Below, piece by piece: positions 23,446-31,365 of a stretch of DNA of 34,229 bases. A program made the translations under genes and the position numbers. The first letter of the stretch is position 1. Each line of letters starts with the position of its first letter. The notes beneath the pieces are model-generated. The model saw only the letters and a program-made list of their open reading frames with translations, was not told the DNA's origin and ran no database searches. This DNA is from Bacillota bacterium. Lineage in GTDB: Bacteria; Bacillota; Clostridia; Christensenellales; Aristaeellaceae. The DNA is taken from positions 1-34,229 of the forward strand of contig JAEZTL010000034.1 in assembly GCA_023421395.1 (NCBI GenBank). Reading direction: 5' to 3'.

Positions 23446-23763
23446 ATGGATTTGACCAACACGATTCTGGGCGCCACCCCGGTTCCGGACGCGAATCTGC
23501 TTCTGAGCACGATCGACATGCAGCAGTACATGGTCTTCATCGTGATCGGCGTCGTTGTCGGCATCCTGCTCACGGCGATGGTCTGGGGGCTGATCACGAT
23601 GAAACTGGCCAAGCGCAAGGGGTACCGCGGATATTTTTGGACGGGCTTCTTCTTCTGGATGATCGGCCTGATTTACGTGGTGGGCCTGCCGCTGTCCGAT
23701 GAAAAGCGTCTCGCGGACATGAAAAAGCTGGTTCAGATCAGCGTTCGGGCAGGGTTAAGATAG
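23446..23763 (+). CDS. Small two-helix membrane protein of unknown function
   Basis: Protein of 105 residues not recognised as any family. The N-terminal 28 residues are polar. Helix 1 is about residues 29-50 (MVFIVIGVVVGILLTAMVWGL), followed by the basic loop KLAKRKGYRGY. Helix 2 is about 63-80 (YFWTGFFFWMIGLIYVVGL). A charged tail of about 23 residues (SDEKRLADMKK...) follows. An AAGGAGG site lies 9 bases before the ATG. The stop is 3 bases before the dehydrogenase gene, so both are co-transcribed. The YRGYFWTGFFFWMIGLIYV pattern resembles small membrane proteins of Clostridia often annotated only as hypothetical. No functional link to the dehydrogenase can be shown. Confidence 0.8.
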   Translation: MDLTNTILGATPVPDANLLLSTIDMQQYMVFIVIGVVVGILLTAMVWGLITMKLAKRKGYRGYFWTGFFFWMIGLIYVVGLPLSDEKRLADMKKLVQISVRAGLR

Positions 23764-23766
23764 CGC

Positions 23767-24723
23767 ATGAAAATCGCACTCGCAAACGTACCCTTTGACG
23801 CGGAACAGGTTCGGTCGCTGAAGGCGGTTGCGGCCGGAGGCGGCGCGGAGCTCATCTATTTCAAAGACGGCGAAGCCCTGACAACGGAGGCGCTTCAAGG
23901 CTTTGAGGCCCTGATGGGATACTTTCCACCGGAGATCGTAGCTGCGCTGAAGGGTCTTCTGTGGATGCAGACGCCCTCCGCCGGCGTGGATCACCTGCGC
24001 GGCGCCTTCGATCCGGATAAGACTTTGGTGACAAACGGCTCCGGCGCCTTCGGGATTCCCATCGCCGAATACCTGCTGGCGGGCCTATTGATGCTGAATC
24101 GGAAGATGCCCGCCTACCTTCGCAACCAGAGGGCCCGCCTGTGGCAGAGCGAAGGATCCGCCCGGTCGGTCTACGGGAGCCTGGTGACGGTGGTGGGCAT
24201 GGGCAATCTGGGCAGCGCTTTTGCGCGTCGGATGCATGCGATGGGCGCCCGGGTCCGTGGCGTCAAGCGCAGTGCGGCGGAAAAACCCGAGTATCTAGAG
24301 GAACTTTACCCCGTGTCCAGGCTCGGCGAGGCGGTGGAGGGCGCGGATGCTGTGGCGCTCTGCCTGCCCGCAACGGCCGAGACAGAAGGGCTCGTGGGCG
24401 AGGAGATCCTCCGGCGCATGAAGAAGGGCGCGATCCTGCTCAACGCCGGACGCGGCGCCACGCTGGACGAGCCGGCGCTGATTCGCGCGCTCATGGGCGG
24501 GCATCTGGGTGGCGCGGTGCTGGACGTGACGGCGGAAGAACCACTGTGTGCGGACAGCCCGCTCTGGGACATGGACAACGTCATCCTCACGCCCCACATC
24601 TCCGGCGCAAACGGCGATCCGATCAGCGCCGCGGTGCTCTATGAAATCTTCCACGACAACCTCGAGCGCATTTTAGCGGGAAAGCCGCTTCGCAACGTGG
24701 TGGACCCTGCGACGGGGTATTGA
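23767..24723 (+). CDS. D-2-hydroxyacid dehydrogenase (second, divergent copy)
   Basis: NAD(P)-dependent D-isomer 2-hydroxyacid dehydrogenase of 318 residues. The nucleotide loop is GMGNLG (about residues 145-150). The catalytic Arg is in LLNAGRGATL, the Glu in TAEEPL and the His in TPHISG. The N-terminal half (YFPPEIVAALKGLLWMQTPSAGVDHL) resembles the glyoxylate/hydroxypyruvate reductase-like branch, different from the copy at 1821-2783. The substrate is unknown. It shares a transcript with the small membrane protein before it and ends at a palindromic terminator. Confidence 0.9.
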   Translation: MKIALANVPFDAEQVRSLKAVAAGGGAELIYFKDGEALTTEALQGFEALMGYFPPEIVAALKGLLWMQTPSAGVDHLRGAFDPDKTLVTNGSGAFGIPIAEYLLAGLLMLNRKMPAYLRNQRARLWQSEGSARSVYGSLVTVVGMGNLGSAFARRMHAMGARVRGVKRSAAEKPEYLEELYPVSRLGEAVEGADAVALCLPATAETEGLVGEEILRRMKKGAILLNAGRGATLDEPALIRALMGGHLGGAVLDVTAEEPLCADSPLWDMDNVILTPHISGANGDPISAAVLYEIFHDNLERILAGKPLRNVVDPATGY

Positions 24724-24742
24724 CGCGTATTCCATTCGCGCG

Positions 24743-24774
24743 GCGCGGCTTCTCCCGGGAGAAGCCGCGCTTTA
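24743..24774. terminator. Palindromic bidirectional terminator
   Basis: A 28-bp perfect palindrome (24743-24770, centred on CCCGGG, arms GCGCGGCTTCTCCC) lies between the convergent dehydrogenase and TetR genes. It is followed by TTTATC on the + strand. It would stop rightward transcripts and possibly leftward ones. Confidence 0.8.
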
Positions 24775-24780
24775 TCACTT

Positions 24781-25374
24781 TCATTGCCCGGACGGATGTC
24801 TGGAAACCACGGAGTTCAGTCCATGATAAATGAGGCGGATGACCAGCTCCGACATCTCCTCCGGCGGTTCCCGGAGCCCGTTTTCCAGCCATTTTTTGAC
24901 CACCGCCACGCTGGCGTGTACGCCGAACTGGATCAGGTACTCTGAAAGGCTCGAGTCCGCCTCTGCGCCGCCGGCCCATTCCTTCATCACCTGCTGCTGA
25001 GCGATCATCATCAGCTCCTCCTGCAGTTCCTCGTCGCCGTAGGCACCCAATAGCACCTTGCACAGCTCCGCATTGGCCGCGACGTACTCGAACACCATCT
25101 TCATCACCTGCTGCGAGACTGGCGCGTCCATCGGAAAGACCAACCCGTTCAGCCATGTGTTGATCTCCCGCATCACTTCGCCCTTGATCTTCTGCATCAG
25201 GTCATAGGGATCCTTGTAGTGCGCGTAAAAGGTGCTGCGGTTGACATCCGCCGTCTCGCAGATTTCCTTGACCGTGATTTTCGCGATGGGCTTCAAACTG
25301 AGCAGATGTACGAAACTCTCCCGGATCACCCGCTTGGTGTATCGGATTCTGCGGTCGTCCTTCTTCTCCCGCAA
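24781..25374 (-). CDS. TetR/AcrR-family transcriptional regulator
   Basis: DNA-binding repressor of 197 residues. The N-terminal helix-turn-helix is clear: ITVKEICETADVNRSTFYAHYKDPYDLMQKI (about residues 32-62), with the TetR-typical FYxHYxD segment. The C-terminal part is the ligand-binding and dimerisation domain, with no close match recognised. The start is probably TTG 25374, just after an AGGGGAG site; no ATG is near. It is divergent from the ABC exporter operon, and the shared intergenic region has four copies of an ACCGACAC-type half-site. It probably represses the exporter and itself until a substrate binds. Confidence 0.92.
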   Translation of the reverse strand: MREKKDDRRIRYTKRVIRESFVHLLSLKPIAKITVKEICETADVNRSTFYAHYKDPYDLMQKIKGEVMREINTWLNGLVFPMDAPVSQQVMKMVFEYVAANAELCKVLLGAYGDEELQEELMMIAQQQVMKEWAGGAEADSSLSEYLIQFGVHASVAVVKKWLENGLREPPEEMSELVIRLIYHGLNSVVSRHPSGQ

Positions 25375-25411
25375 GGGCTCTCCCCTCCCCCGTCAACTCT
25401 TTACATTCAAA

Positions 25412-25530
25412 ACCGACACTCCGCCTGACCGTGTCGGTCATTGCACACCTCACGGTAAAATTGCCCGTTGTAAACCGACACCGTGATGATTATAATCAAA
25501 ACAGCCCGAATTTACAACACGGTGTCGGTT
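25412..25530. promoter_or_regulatory. Promoter of the ABC exporter with TetR operator half-sites
   Basis: Four copies of (A)CCGACAC/GTGTCGG(T) are present at 25413-25419, 25431-25437, 25475-25481 and 25522-25528. TGACCG-TGT-CGGTCA (25426-25440) is a perfect palindrome. AACCGACACCGTG (25473-25485) is repeated inverted as CACGGTGTCGGTT (25518-25530). A promoter, TTGTAA (25468-25473) and TATAAT (25491-25496) with 17-bp spacing, encloses one site in its spacer. The second lies just past the expected transcription start. This is a textbook repressor layout; the TetR gene alongside is the likely binder. Confidence 0.82.
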
Positions 25531-25558
25531 ATTTATTGGGCGAGTGGGAGTACAAATC

Positions 25559-26260
25559 GTGGCAAACATCGCCTTCGAGCGCGTTTCCAAGACCTACCGC
25601 GTGGGAGAAGTCTCCATTCCGGCGGTGGATCATGTCAGCTTTACCATTGATCACGGAGAATTCGCGGTGGTGCTCGGCCCCAGCGGCGCGGGCAAGACGA
25701 CCGTACTGAACCTATTGGGCGGCATGGACCGGGCGACCAGCGGAAAGATTCTGGTGGGCGGCCGGGACATCGCGCCGCTCTCCGTCAAGGAACTCAACGC
25801 CTATCGCCGCTTTGACGTGGGGTTTGTCTTCCAGTTTTACAATCTCATGCCCAACCTGACTGCCCTTGAAAACGTGGAACTGGCGCGGGAGGTGTGTAAA
25901 AATCCGCTTTCGCCGGAAGAGACGCTTGCGCGCGTGGGTCTCAAGGATCGCATGCACAACTTCCCGGCGCAGCTTTCCGGCGGCGAGCAGCAGCGGGTGG
26001 CCATCGCCCGGGCGCTGTGCAAAAATCCGGAACTCCTGCTTTGCGATGAACCCACCGGCGCGCTGGACTCTAAGACCGGCAGGATGGTACTGGCTCTGAT
26101 TGGCCAAGTTTGCCGCGACATGGGCAAGACCGTGGTGGTCATCACCCATAACGCCGCGCTCGTGCCGGCCGCCGATCGGGTCATCCGCATGGACAGCGGA
26201 CGCGTCAGCGCCGTAGAGGTCAACCCCGCCCCTGTCACAATGGAGGCGTTGGCATGGTGA
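25559..26260 (+). CDS. ABC transporter ATP-binding protein (MacB/LolD type)
   Basis: ATPase of 233 residues that powers an export or lipoprotein-type ABC system with the FtsX-like permease that follows. Walker A is GPSGAGKT (40-47), the Q-loop lies in FVFQFYNLMPNLTALENV, the signature is LSGGEQQRVAIARAL, Walker B is LLLCDEPTGALD, and the switch His is in VVVITHN. These are typical of the MacB/LolD/SalX branch. GTG 25559 is chosen because GGGAG lies 8 bases upstream; a GTG at 25544 is also in frame. It overlaps the permease gene by 7 bases. Confidence 0.93.
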   Translation: MANIAFERVSKTYRVGEVSIPAVDHVSFTIDHGEFAVVLGPSGAGKTTVLNLLGGMDRATSGKILVGGRDIAPLSVKELNAYRRFDVGFVFQFYNLMPNLTALENVELAREVCKNPLSPEETLARVGLKDRMHNFPAQLSGGEQQRVAIARALCKNPELLLCDEPTGALDSKTGRMVLALIGQVCRDMGKTVVVITHNAALVPAADRVIRMDSGRVSAVEVNPAPVTMEALAW

Positions 26261-28584
26261 CGAACGCGCCGAAACGCAACATGCTCCGGCGGAAACTCCT
26301 GCGAGACATGGCGGCGAACTGGAAGGCCTTCGCCGCAATGTTGATTCTGTGTATGCTGTCCGTCACGCTGTGGCTTGGCATCAACGCCGCGGCCAGGGGC
26401 ATGGATATCGGCCTGACGAGGCTTTTTGACGAGAGCAATCTGGCGAATCTCTGGATCTCCGGCGCGATCAGCGATCAGAGGGCCCGCGAGATCGCGCGTC
26501 TTCCGGGCGCGATGGGCGCGCAGCGCCGCGTTCGGCTCCGCGCGAAGGTGGATCTTCCCGGCGATCCCAAGCTGGATATTTTCATGTTTGACGGCGACGC
26601 CGGCATCTCCAAGCCTTTGTTGCTTTCCGGCAGCGCGCTCACCGCGGATGCGCGCGGCGCCTGTCTTCTCGACCGGAAATTCGCGGAGGCGATGGGCATT
26701 TCCGTCGGAGACCGCATCACCGTGACCGCCGGCGGCGTCCGGCGGGAACTGCGCGTATCCGGCATCTGCTACAGCCCCGAATATGTGGTGCATTCGGATG
26801 GCTACAGCTTCAACGTCGATCCACACACCTTTGGATACGGGTTCGTAGCACCCGGCACGCTTTCGGACCTGCCTTATAACGAAACCGTCGTGGCGCTTTC
26901 TCCCGGCGCGGACGAGAATGCGGTCAAGCGGGAAGTCGAGGCGCTGATTGACGACACCACAATTCTCGTGGCGACGCGGGACGACCGGGCCTACATCAAG
27001 ATGGCGGTGGAGGAAGCCGACCAGGTACATGCAATGGGTGAGATATTCCCTTCCGTATTCTTTCTGGTGGCGGCGCTGATCACCTTCAGCACCATGCGGC
27101 GGCTGATCGAGACCCAGCGCATGCAGTTAGGTACGCTCTATTCTTTGGGCTACACCCAGCGGCAGCTGCAGAACCACTATGCCGCCTACGGCCTTTTGAT
27201 CGCGCTTGTCGGCGCGGCGTTGGGTACGCTGGGCGCTTACTTTTTCCTGGGCCGCGTGGCGATGAACATGCTGCTCGCACTCTACGTGATACCCGGCGGT
27301 GAGTTGTACATGGACCCTTTCATGGTGGCGGCGGCGACGGCGCTGATCGTCCTGATCACGATGGGCGCCAGCTTCCTCAGTTGCCATCAGGCGCTGCGGG
27401 AGGTGCCGGCGGGCCTGCTCAGGCCGCGTCCGCCCCACAGCGGCCGCAGGGTGTTCCTCGAGCGCATTCCGTTTCTGTGGCGGCGTCTTAGTTTTAGCGC
27501 CAAGCTGATCGTGCGCAATATGCTCCGGAACGCCTCGCGCTTCTCTATTGGTGTTATCGGCGTGGTGGGCTGCTCCATGCTGCTGCTGACGGGATTCGGC
27601 ATGCGAGACTCCGTCTCCTACGTCCTCCAGCACTACTTCACTGTCAACATGCGCTACGACGTGCGGGTAGATCTGAACGCCTATGCGCCGGAAGGTTATG
27701 AGGATTCCGTCAAAAGCCGTGCCGGCGCGGAGCGGATGGAGCGCGTGATGGAGGGCCAGGTTCAGGTGGAAACGGATGGACGCTGGCAGGAAAAGGCCTT
27801 TACCGTGCTGGAGGACCGGCACGAGATGGTCTACTTCGAAAAGGACGGGGCGCGCGTATGGCTGCCGGAAGAAGGGCTGGCCGTCACCCGGCGGACCGCG
27901 GAGGATCTGGGCCTTGGGTTGGGCGACCCGGTAAAGCTTCGCATGCCGAACGGCCATGAGGCGACCGCGGCGGTCACCGGGGTCATCGACCTGCAGCTGG
28001 GTCAGGGCTTTTACCTGAGCCGCAGCGCCTTTCGCAAGCTGGACGCGATGCCCTATCGGCCCACCGCGCTGTTTCTGGCCGGCGGGATCATCGATGTCGG
28101 CGCAGTAAACGACATGGACGGCGTGGACAAGGTGCGCACCATCGACGAGGAGCGGGGCGGCAAGCTGGCGGTCACCGGCGTGATGAATCTGCTGGTGCTT
28201 CTGATGGCGATGTTCGCGGGCGCGCTGCTGCTGGTGGTGATGTACACGCTGGGCGAACTCAGCTTCTATGAGCGCATTCGGGATCTGGCGACCTTGATGG
28301 TGCTGGGCTTCTACCCCAGAGAGACGAAGCGGCTGATCCTTCGGGAGAACGTCATCGTCGCGCTCATGGGCCTGCCCATCGGCCTTGCGCTGGGGCCGTC
28401 CCTGCATCGCTGGGTTCTGGCTGCGGGCTTCCCCAGCATCCTGCAGTTCGTTCCGTACATCTCTCGGGAAAGCTGGATCGCGACGGTGATTCTGACCTTC
28501 GCCTTTTCCTGGCTGGTTAACCGCGTCATCGGAGCGAAATTCAAATCCGTCAATATGGTCGAGGCGCTGAAGAGCGTCGAATGA
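26254..28584 (+). CDS. ABC transporter permease, FtsX-like family
   Basis: Membrane component of 776 residues. A first helix (about residues 24-45) is followed by a large extracytoplasmic domain of the MacB-PCD type to about residue 250. Next comes a FtsX block with three or four helices (about 265-395), then a second unit: helix near 430-450, soluble domain, and a last FtsX block (about 640-770). This duplicated layout fits large FtsX-like permeases of Bacillota that export peptides, antimicrobials or lipids. It starts ATG 26254 inside the ATPase gene and ends overlapping the frame of the next gene. Confidence 0.92.
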   Translation: MVTNAPKRNMLRRKLLRDMAANWKAFAAMLILCMLSVTLWLGINAAARGMDIGLTRLFDESNLANLWISGAISDQRAREIARLPGAMGAQRRVRLRAKVDLPGDPKLDIFMFDGDAGISKPLLLSGSALTADARGACLLDRKFAEAMGISVGDRITVTAGGVRRELRVSGICYSPEYVVHSDGYSFNVDPHTFGYGFVAPGTLSDLPYNETVVALSPGADENAVKREVEALIDDTTILVATRDDRAYIKMAVEEADQVHAMGEIFPSVFFLVAALITFSTMRRLIETQRMQLGTLYSLGYTQRQLQNHYAAYGLLIALVGAALGTLGAYFFLGRVAMNMLLALYVIPGGELYMDPFMVAAATALIVLITMGASFLSCHQALREVPAGLLRPRPPHSGRRVFLERIPFLWRRLSFSAKLIVRNMLRNASRFSIGVIGVVGCSMLLLTGFGMRDSVSYVLQHYFTVNMRYDVRVDLNAYAPEGYEDSVKSRAGAERMERVMEGQVQVETDGRWQEKAFTVLEDRHEMVYFEKDGARVWLPEEGLAVTRRTAEDLGLGLGDPVKLRMPNGHEATAAVTGVIDLQLGQGFYLSRSAFRKLDAMPYRPTALFLAGGIIDVGAVNDMDGVDKVRTIDEERGGKLAVTGVMNLLVLLMAMFAGALLLVVMYTLGELSFYERIRDLATLMVLGFYPRETKRLILRENVIVALMGLPIGLALGPSLHRWVLAAGFPSILQFVPYISRESWIATVILTFAFSWLVNRVIGAKFKSVNMVEALKSVE

Positions 28585-28595
28585 GGAGGAAGAAC

Positions 28596-29693
28596 ATGTC
28601 ACTCAAAATGAAAACCCTGGCGACGCTCGTGGTGACGGCGCTGATGCTGACGGCGGTGCCCGCGCTGGGCGAGGAGGCGGGTGCGCGATCCGCCAAGGGA
28701 ATGGTCCGCAGCGTCGACTCCGTGGATGTGTTCGCGCCGGTTGGCGGACAACTCCTGCCCTTTGACTGGGCGGTGGGTGACCGGGTGGCTCCCGGCGCGG
28801 CGCTATTTTCCGTCCGGCCCAGGCAGGTTCTGGCGGCGAATTCCGGCGTGATCCGTTCGCTGCGCGCCGCGGTGGGCGACCAGGCGGAGGCGGTCGAGGC
28901 CCAGTTCGGCGCGCTGTGTTCCATCGAGCGCACCGACGTGATGTGGGTGAAGGCTTCCACGAAAAATGCCTATGACAAGCCGGAAAATCGCGCCATCACA
29001 CTGGGTGAGACGCTGCGCGTCTATAACGGCAAGGACTCCGACCCGCTGGAGGCCCAGGGGCAGGTGATCAAAATTGACGGTAAGGACTACGTGGTGGAGA
29101 TTCCGTCAGACGTGTTTGACCTGGAGGACGACGTGAAGCTCTACCGCGGCTCCGACGGCGCCTATCGCACCGGCGACAGGGTGGGCAGCGGCGAGGTGGG
29201 CCGCGCGGATTTCGTGCCGGTGACGGGCGAAGGGGTGATCGCGGGCATCAATGCCGCCGAGGGCCAGCGCGTGAGCCGGGGTGATGCCCTTTTTACGCTG
29301 GACGCGTCCGGCACGGTCTACACCCGGAGCGCGGAAACGTCGGTCGGCTCTGACCGCGGCGGCGCAGTCTCGTCGCTCTACGTGAAAAGCGGTCAGGCCG
29401 TGGTGAAAGACCAGCTTCTGATGACCGTCGAGCCGCTGGACGCCATGGAGTTTCTGGTGGACGTGGACGAACTGGACATTGCCTTCCTCAAGCCCGGCGA
29501 TGCGGTACAGGTCAAGGTGGACGCGCTGAACGACCAGATGCCTGCCGTCGTCAAGGAGATTTACCCGCTGGGTGTCATGGTGCTGGACGCCACCAAGTAT
29601 CAGGTGTCTCTGTCAGCGCAGACCGTTCCCGACGGCCTTCTGCCCGGCATGCGCGTGACCGCCTACTGGGGCGGCGCGGCGAACGCAGGCTGA
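28596..29693 (+). CDS. Efflux adaptor, HlyD/MacA-like, secreted or lipid-free
   Basis: Adaptor-type protein of 365 residues for the ABC exporter. It has a signal peptide (MSLKMKTLATLVVTALMLTAVPALGEE), cut probably after the Ala-rich end near residue 23. Two biotinyl-lipoyl-like segments are visible: VFAPVGGQLLPFDWAVGDRVAPGAALFSV and SSLYVKSGQAVVKDQLLMTVEP. Beta-barrel sequence follows (DELDIAFLKPGDAVQVKVDAL). No lipobox Cys is present. The start chosen is ATG 28596 after AGGAGG; an ATG at 28581 overlapping the permease stop has no such site. In a single-membrane bacterium it would sit outside the cytoplasmic membrane beside the permease. Substrate unknown. Confidence 0.82.
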   Translation: MSLKMKTLATLVVTALMLTAVPALGEEAGARSAKGMVRSVDSVDVFAPVGGQLLPFDWAVGDRVAPGAALFSVRPRQVLAANSGVIRSLRAAVGDQAEAVEAQFGALCSIERTDVMWVKASTKNAYDKPENRAITLGETLRVYNGKDSDPLEAQGQVIKIDGKDYVVEIPSDVFDLEDDVKLYRGSDGAYRTGDRVGSGEVGRADFVPVTGEGVIAGINAAEGQRVSRGDALFTLDASGTVYTRSAETSVGSDRGGAVSSLYVKSGQAVVKDQLLMTVEPLDAMEFLVDVDELDIAFLKPGDAVQVKVDALNDQMPAVVKEIYPLGVMVLDATKYQVSLSAQTVPDGLLPGMRVTAYWGGAANAG

Positions 29694-29706
29694 AGACGAT
29701 AGAAAA

Positions 29707-29797
29707 CGGGCGCCGCGTTCGCGGCGCCCGAATCATCAACGGAATTCCCGTTGGGTTTTAACCGTTCCCGGCAAACTGCACGTCGGGAACGGTGCTT
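29707..29797 (+). terminator. Hairpin cluster between the exporter operon and xylA
   Basis: Three hairpins follow the adaptor stop codon: a 10-bp stem CGGGCGCCGC/GCGGCGCCCG (29707-29730), a short CAACGG/CCGTTG stem (29738-29754), and a 10-bp stem ACCGTTCCCG (29761-29770) with CGGGAACGGT (29784-29793) followed by GCTTTTA. The last has the best terminator shape for rightward transcripts. The convergent xylA ends at 29798, so the structures may serve both. Confidence 0.55.
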
Positions 29798-31120
29798 TTA
29801 TCCCCGGAACAGCACCGTGTTGACGATGCCCTCCAGCCATTCCTGCCTTCCACTGCCGGGCTGCATTGCCGAGCCTTTCTGAATGGCGAGGGCGGAAAGT
29901 TCCTGAAGCGTCGCCTCCCCCGCGCGGATCTTCCGGCCAAGCGAAGAATGAAAGCTCTTGTAGCGTTCGGCCACAAAGCCGTCGATACGCCCGTCCTCGA
30001 TCAGCTCCGCCGCCTTGATCAGCCCCAGCGCGAAGCTGTCCATCCCCAGGATGAAGGCCATGAACATGTCTTCGAAGGTGTAGCTGGGGCGGCGCGTCTT
30101 GGCGTCGAAGTTAAAGCCGCCGTCCAGGCCGCCCGCCTTCAGCACCTCGTACATGCACAGCGTGGTGTCGTAGACGTTAAAGGGGAACTGGTCGGTATCC
30201 CAGCCCAGCAGTTCGTCGCCCTGATTGGCGTCTACGGAGCCCAGCATGCCGTTCATCGCGGCGATCCTGAGGTCGTGCTGGAAGGTGTGGCCCGCCAGCG
30301 TGGCGTGATTGGCTTCGATATTCAGCTTGAAGTCCTTATCCAGACCGTACTGGCGGAGGAAGCCGACGGCCGTGGCGGCGTCAAAGTCGTACTGATGCTT
30401 CATCGGCTCCTTGGGCTTGGGCTCGATCAGGAATGTGCCCGTGAAGCCGATGGAGCGGCCGTAATCCACCGCCATGCGCATCAGACGCGCGATGTTCTCC
30501 TGCTCGAAGCGCACATCGGTGTTGAGAAGCGTCTCGTAGCCCTCGCGCCCACCCCAGAACACGTAGCCGCGGCCGCCCAGCTTTACGGTGATGTCGATGG
30601 CCTTTTTTACCTGCGCGGCGGCGTGCAGATACACGTCCAGGCTGTTCGAGGAAGCCGCGCCGTTGGCGTAGCGGGGGTTCGAGAACAGGTTAGCCGTGCC
30701 CCAAAGGTTCCGGATGCCGGTCTCCTTCATTTTTTCCAGAATGTAGTCTGAGATTTCGTCCAGGCGGCGGTTCGTCTCTTCCAGTGTGCCGGCCTCGGCC
30801 ACCAGATCCAAGTCGTGAAAGCAAAAATACCGGATGCCCAGCTTGCGCATGAATTCAAATCCCGCGTCCACCTTGGCGCGGGCGTGCTCCATCGTGCCCA
30901 GCTTCTCGGCGCCGAAGCGCTTGTCAGCGGTGCCGGCGCCGAACATGTCCGCACCCAGCGCCGTCAGGTTGTGCCACCAAGCCATCGCGAAGGGCAGATG
31001 CTCCCGCATGGGCTTGCCCAGAATGACGCGATCGGGATCATAAAACTTGAAGGTAAGCGGATCTTTCGACGTGGGCCCCGCGTAGGTCACGCTAGGGATC
31101 CCCTGAAAAATCTCAGTCAT
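29798..31120 (-). CDS. xylA: Xylose isomerase
   Basis: Converts D-xylose to D-xylulose (and glucose to fructose), needing divalent metals; a cytosolic sugar-entry step. The 440-residue length matches the class II (longer) xylose isomerases. Signatures visible are the start segment TYAGPTSKDPLTFKFYDPDRVILGKPMREHLPFAMAWWH, the catalytic-His region YFCFHDLDL, the metal-binding LIEPKPKEPMKHQYD and IEANHATLAGH, and the NFDAKTRRPS metal-site loop. The ATG at 31120 follows AGGAGGA. No xylulokinase or xylose transporter is adjacent. A 13-bp palindrome CGGCGG-A-CCGCCG (31152-31164) in its leader could be an operator. Confidence 0.97.
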   Translation of the reverse strand: MTEIFQGIPSVTYAGPTSKDPLTFKFYDPDRVILGKPMREHLPFAMAWWHNLTALGADMFGAGTADKRFGAEKLGTMEHARAKVDAGFEFMRKLGIRYFCFHDLDLVAEAGTLEETNRRLDEISDYILEKMKETGIRNLWGTANLFSNPRYANGAASSNSLDVYLHAAAQVKKAIDITVKLGGRGYVFWGGREGYETLLNTDVRFEQENIARLMRMAVDYGRSIGFTGTFLIEPKPKEPMKHQYDFDAATAVGFLRQYGLDKDFKLNIEANHATLAGHTFQHDLRIAAMNGMLGSVDANQGDELLGWDTDQFPFNVYDTTLCMYEVLKAGGLDGGFNFDAKTRRPSYTFEDMFMAFILGMDSFALGLIKAAELIEDGRIDGFVAERYKSFHSSLGRKIRAGEATLQELSALAIQKGSAMQPGSGRQEWLEGIVNTVLFRG

Positions 31121-31283
31121 GGGAAATCCTCCTTGATGCCTCTATTGTCCCCGGCGGACCGCCGTTTGTCCTGTGCGGGCCGCTCTTTACTGGAGATATA
31201 CCCGGATTTCCATCCGCTGACGCGCGGCCGGGTGCGCTCCCTTTTCCTTCCCGCAAAATTTCCAAATTAATACGGGAATGGGC

Positions 31284-31326
31284 TGGACAATCTGCTCGCA
31301 TCGTAATAGAATACTATATGTTGTAT
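31284..31326 (+). promoter_or_regulatory. nrdJ promoter overlapped by a NrdR-box-like site
   Basis: TGGACA (31284-31289) and TAGAAT (31307-31312) form a promoter with 17-bp spacing, each hexamer one base from consensus. ATACTATATGTTGTAT (31311-31326) matches the NrdR box (ACACTATATATTGTGT-like) at 13 of 16 positions and covers the expected start of transcription. NrdR represses ribonucleotide reductase genes, so the site fits the gene. NrdR boxes usually come in pairs about 31 bases apart; I see no good second copy. Confidence 0.72.
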
Positions 31327-31365
31327 GCAAACGCCTCGAAATATACAAAAGGTGGTATTTTTCTC

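Noticed and set aside
31121..31365. Possible cobalamin riboswitch ahead of the B12-dependent reductase
   Set aside because: No B12-box-like conserved core is seen, and the promoter leaves a leader of only about 45 bases.
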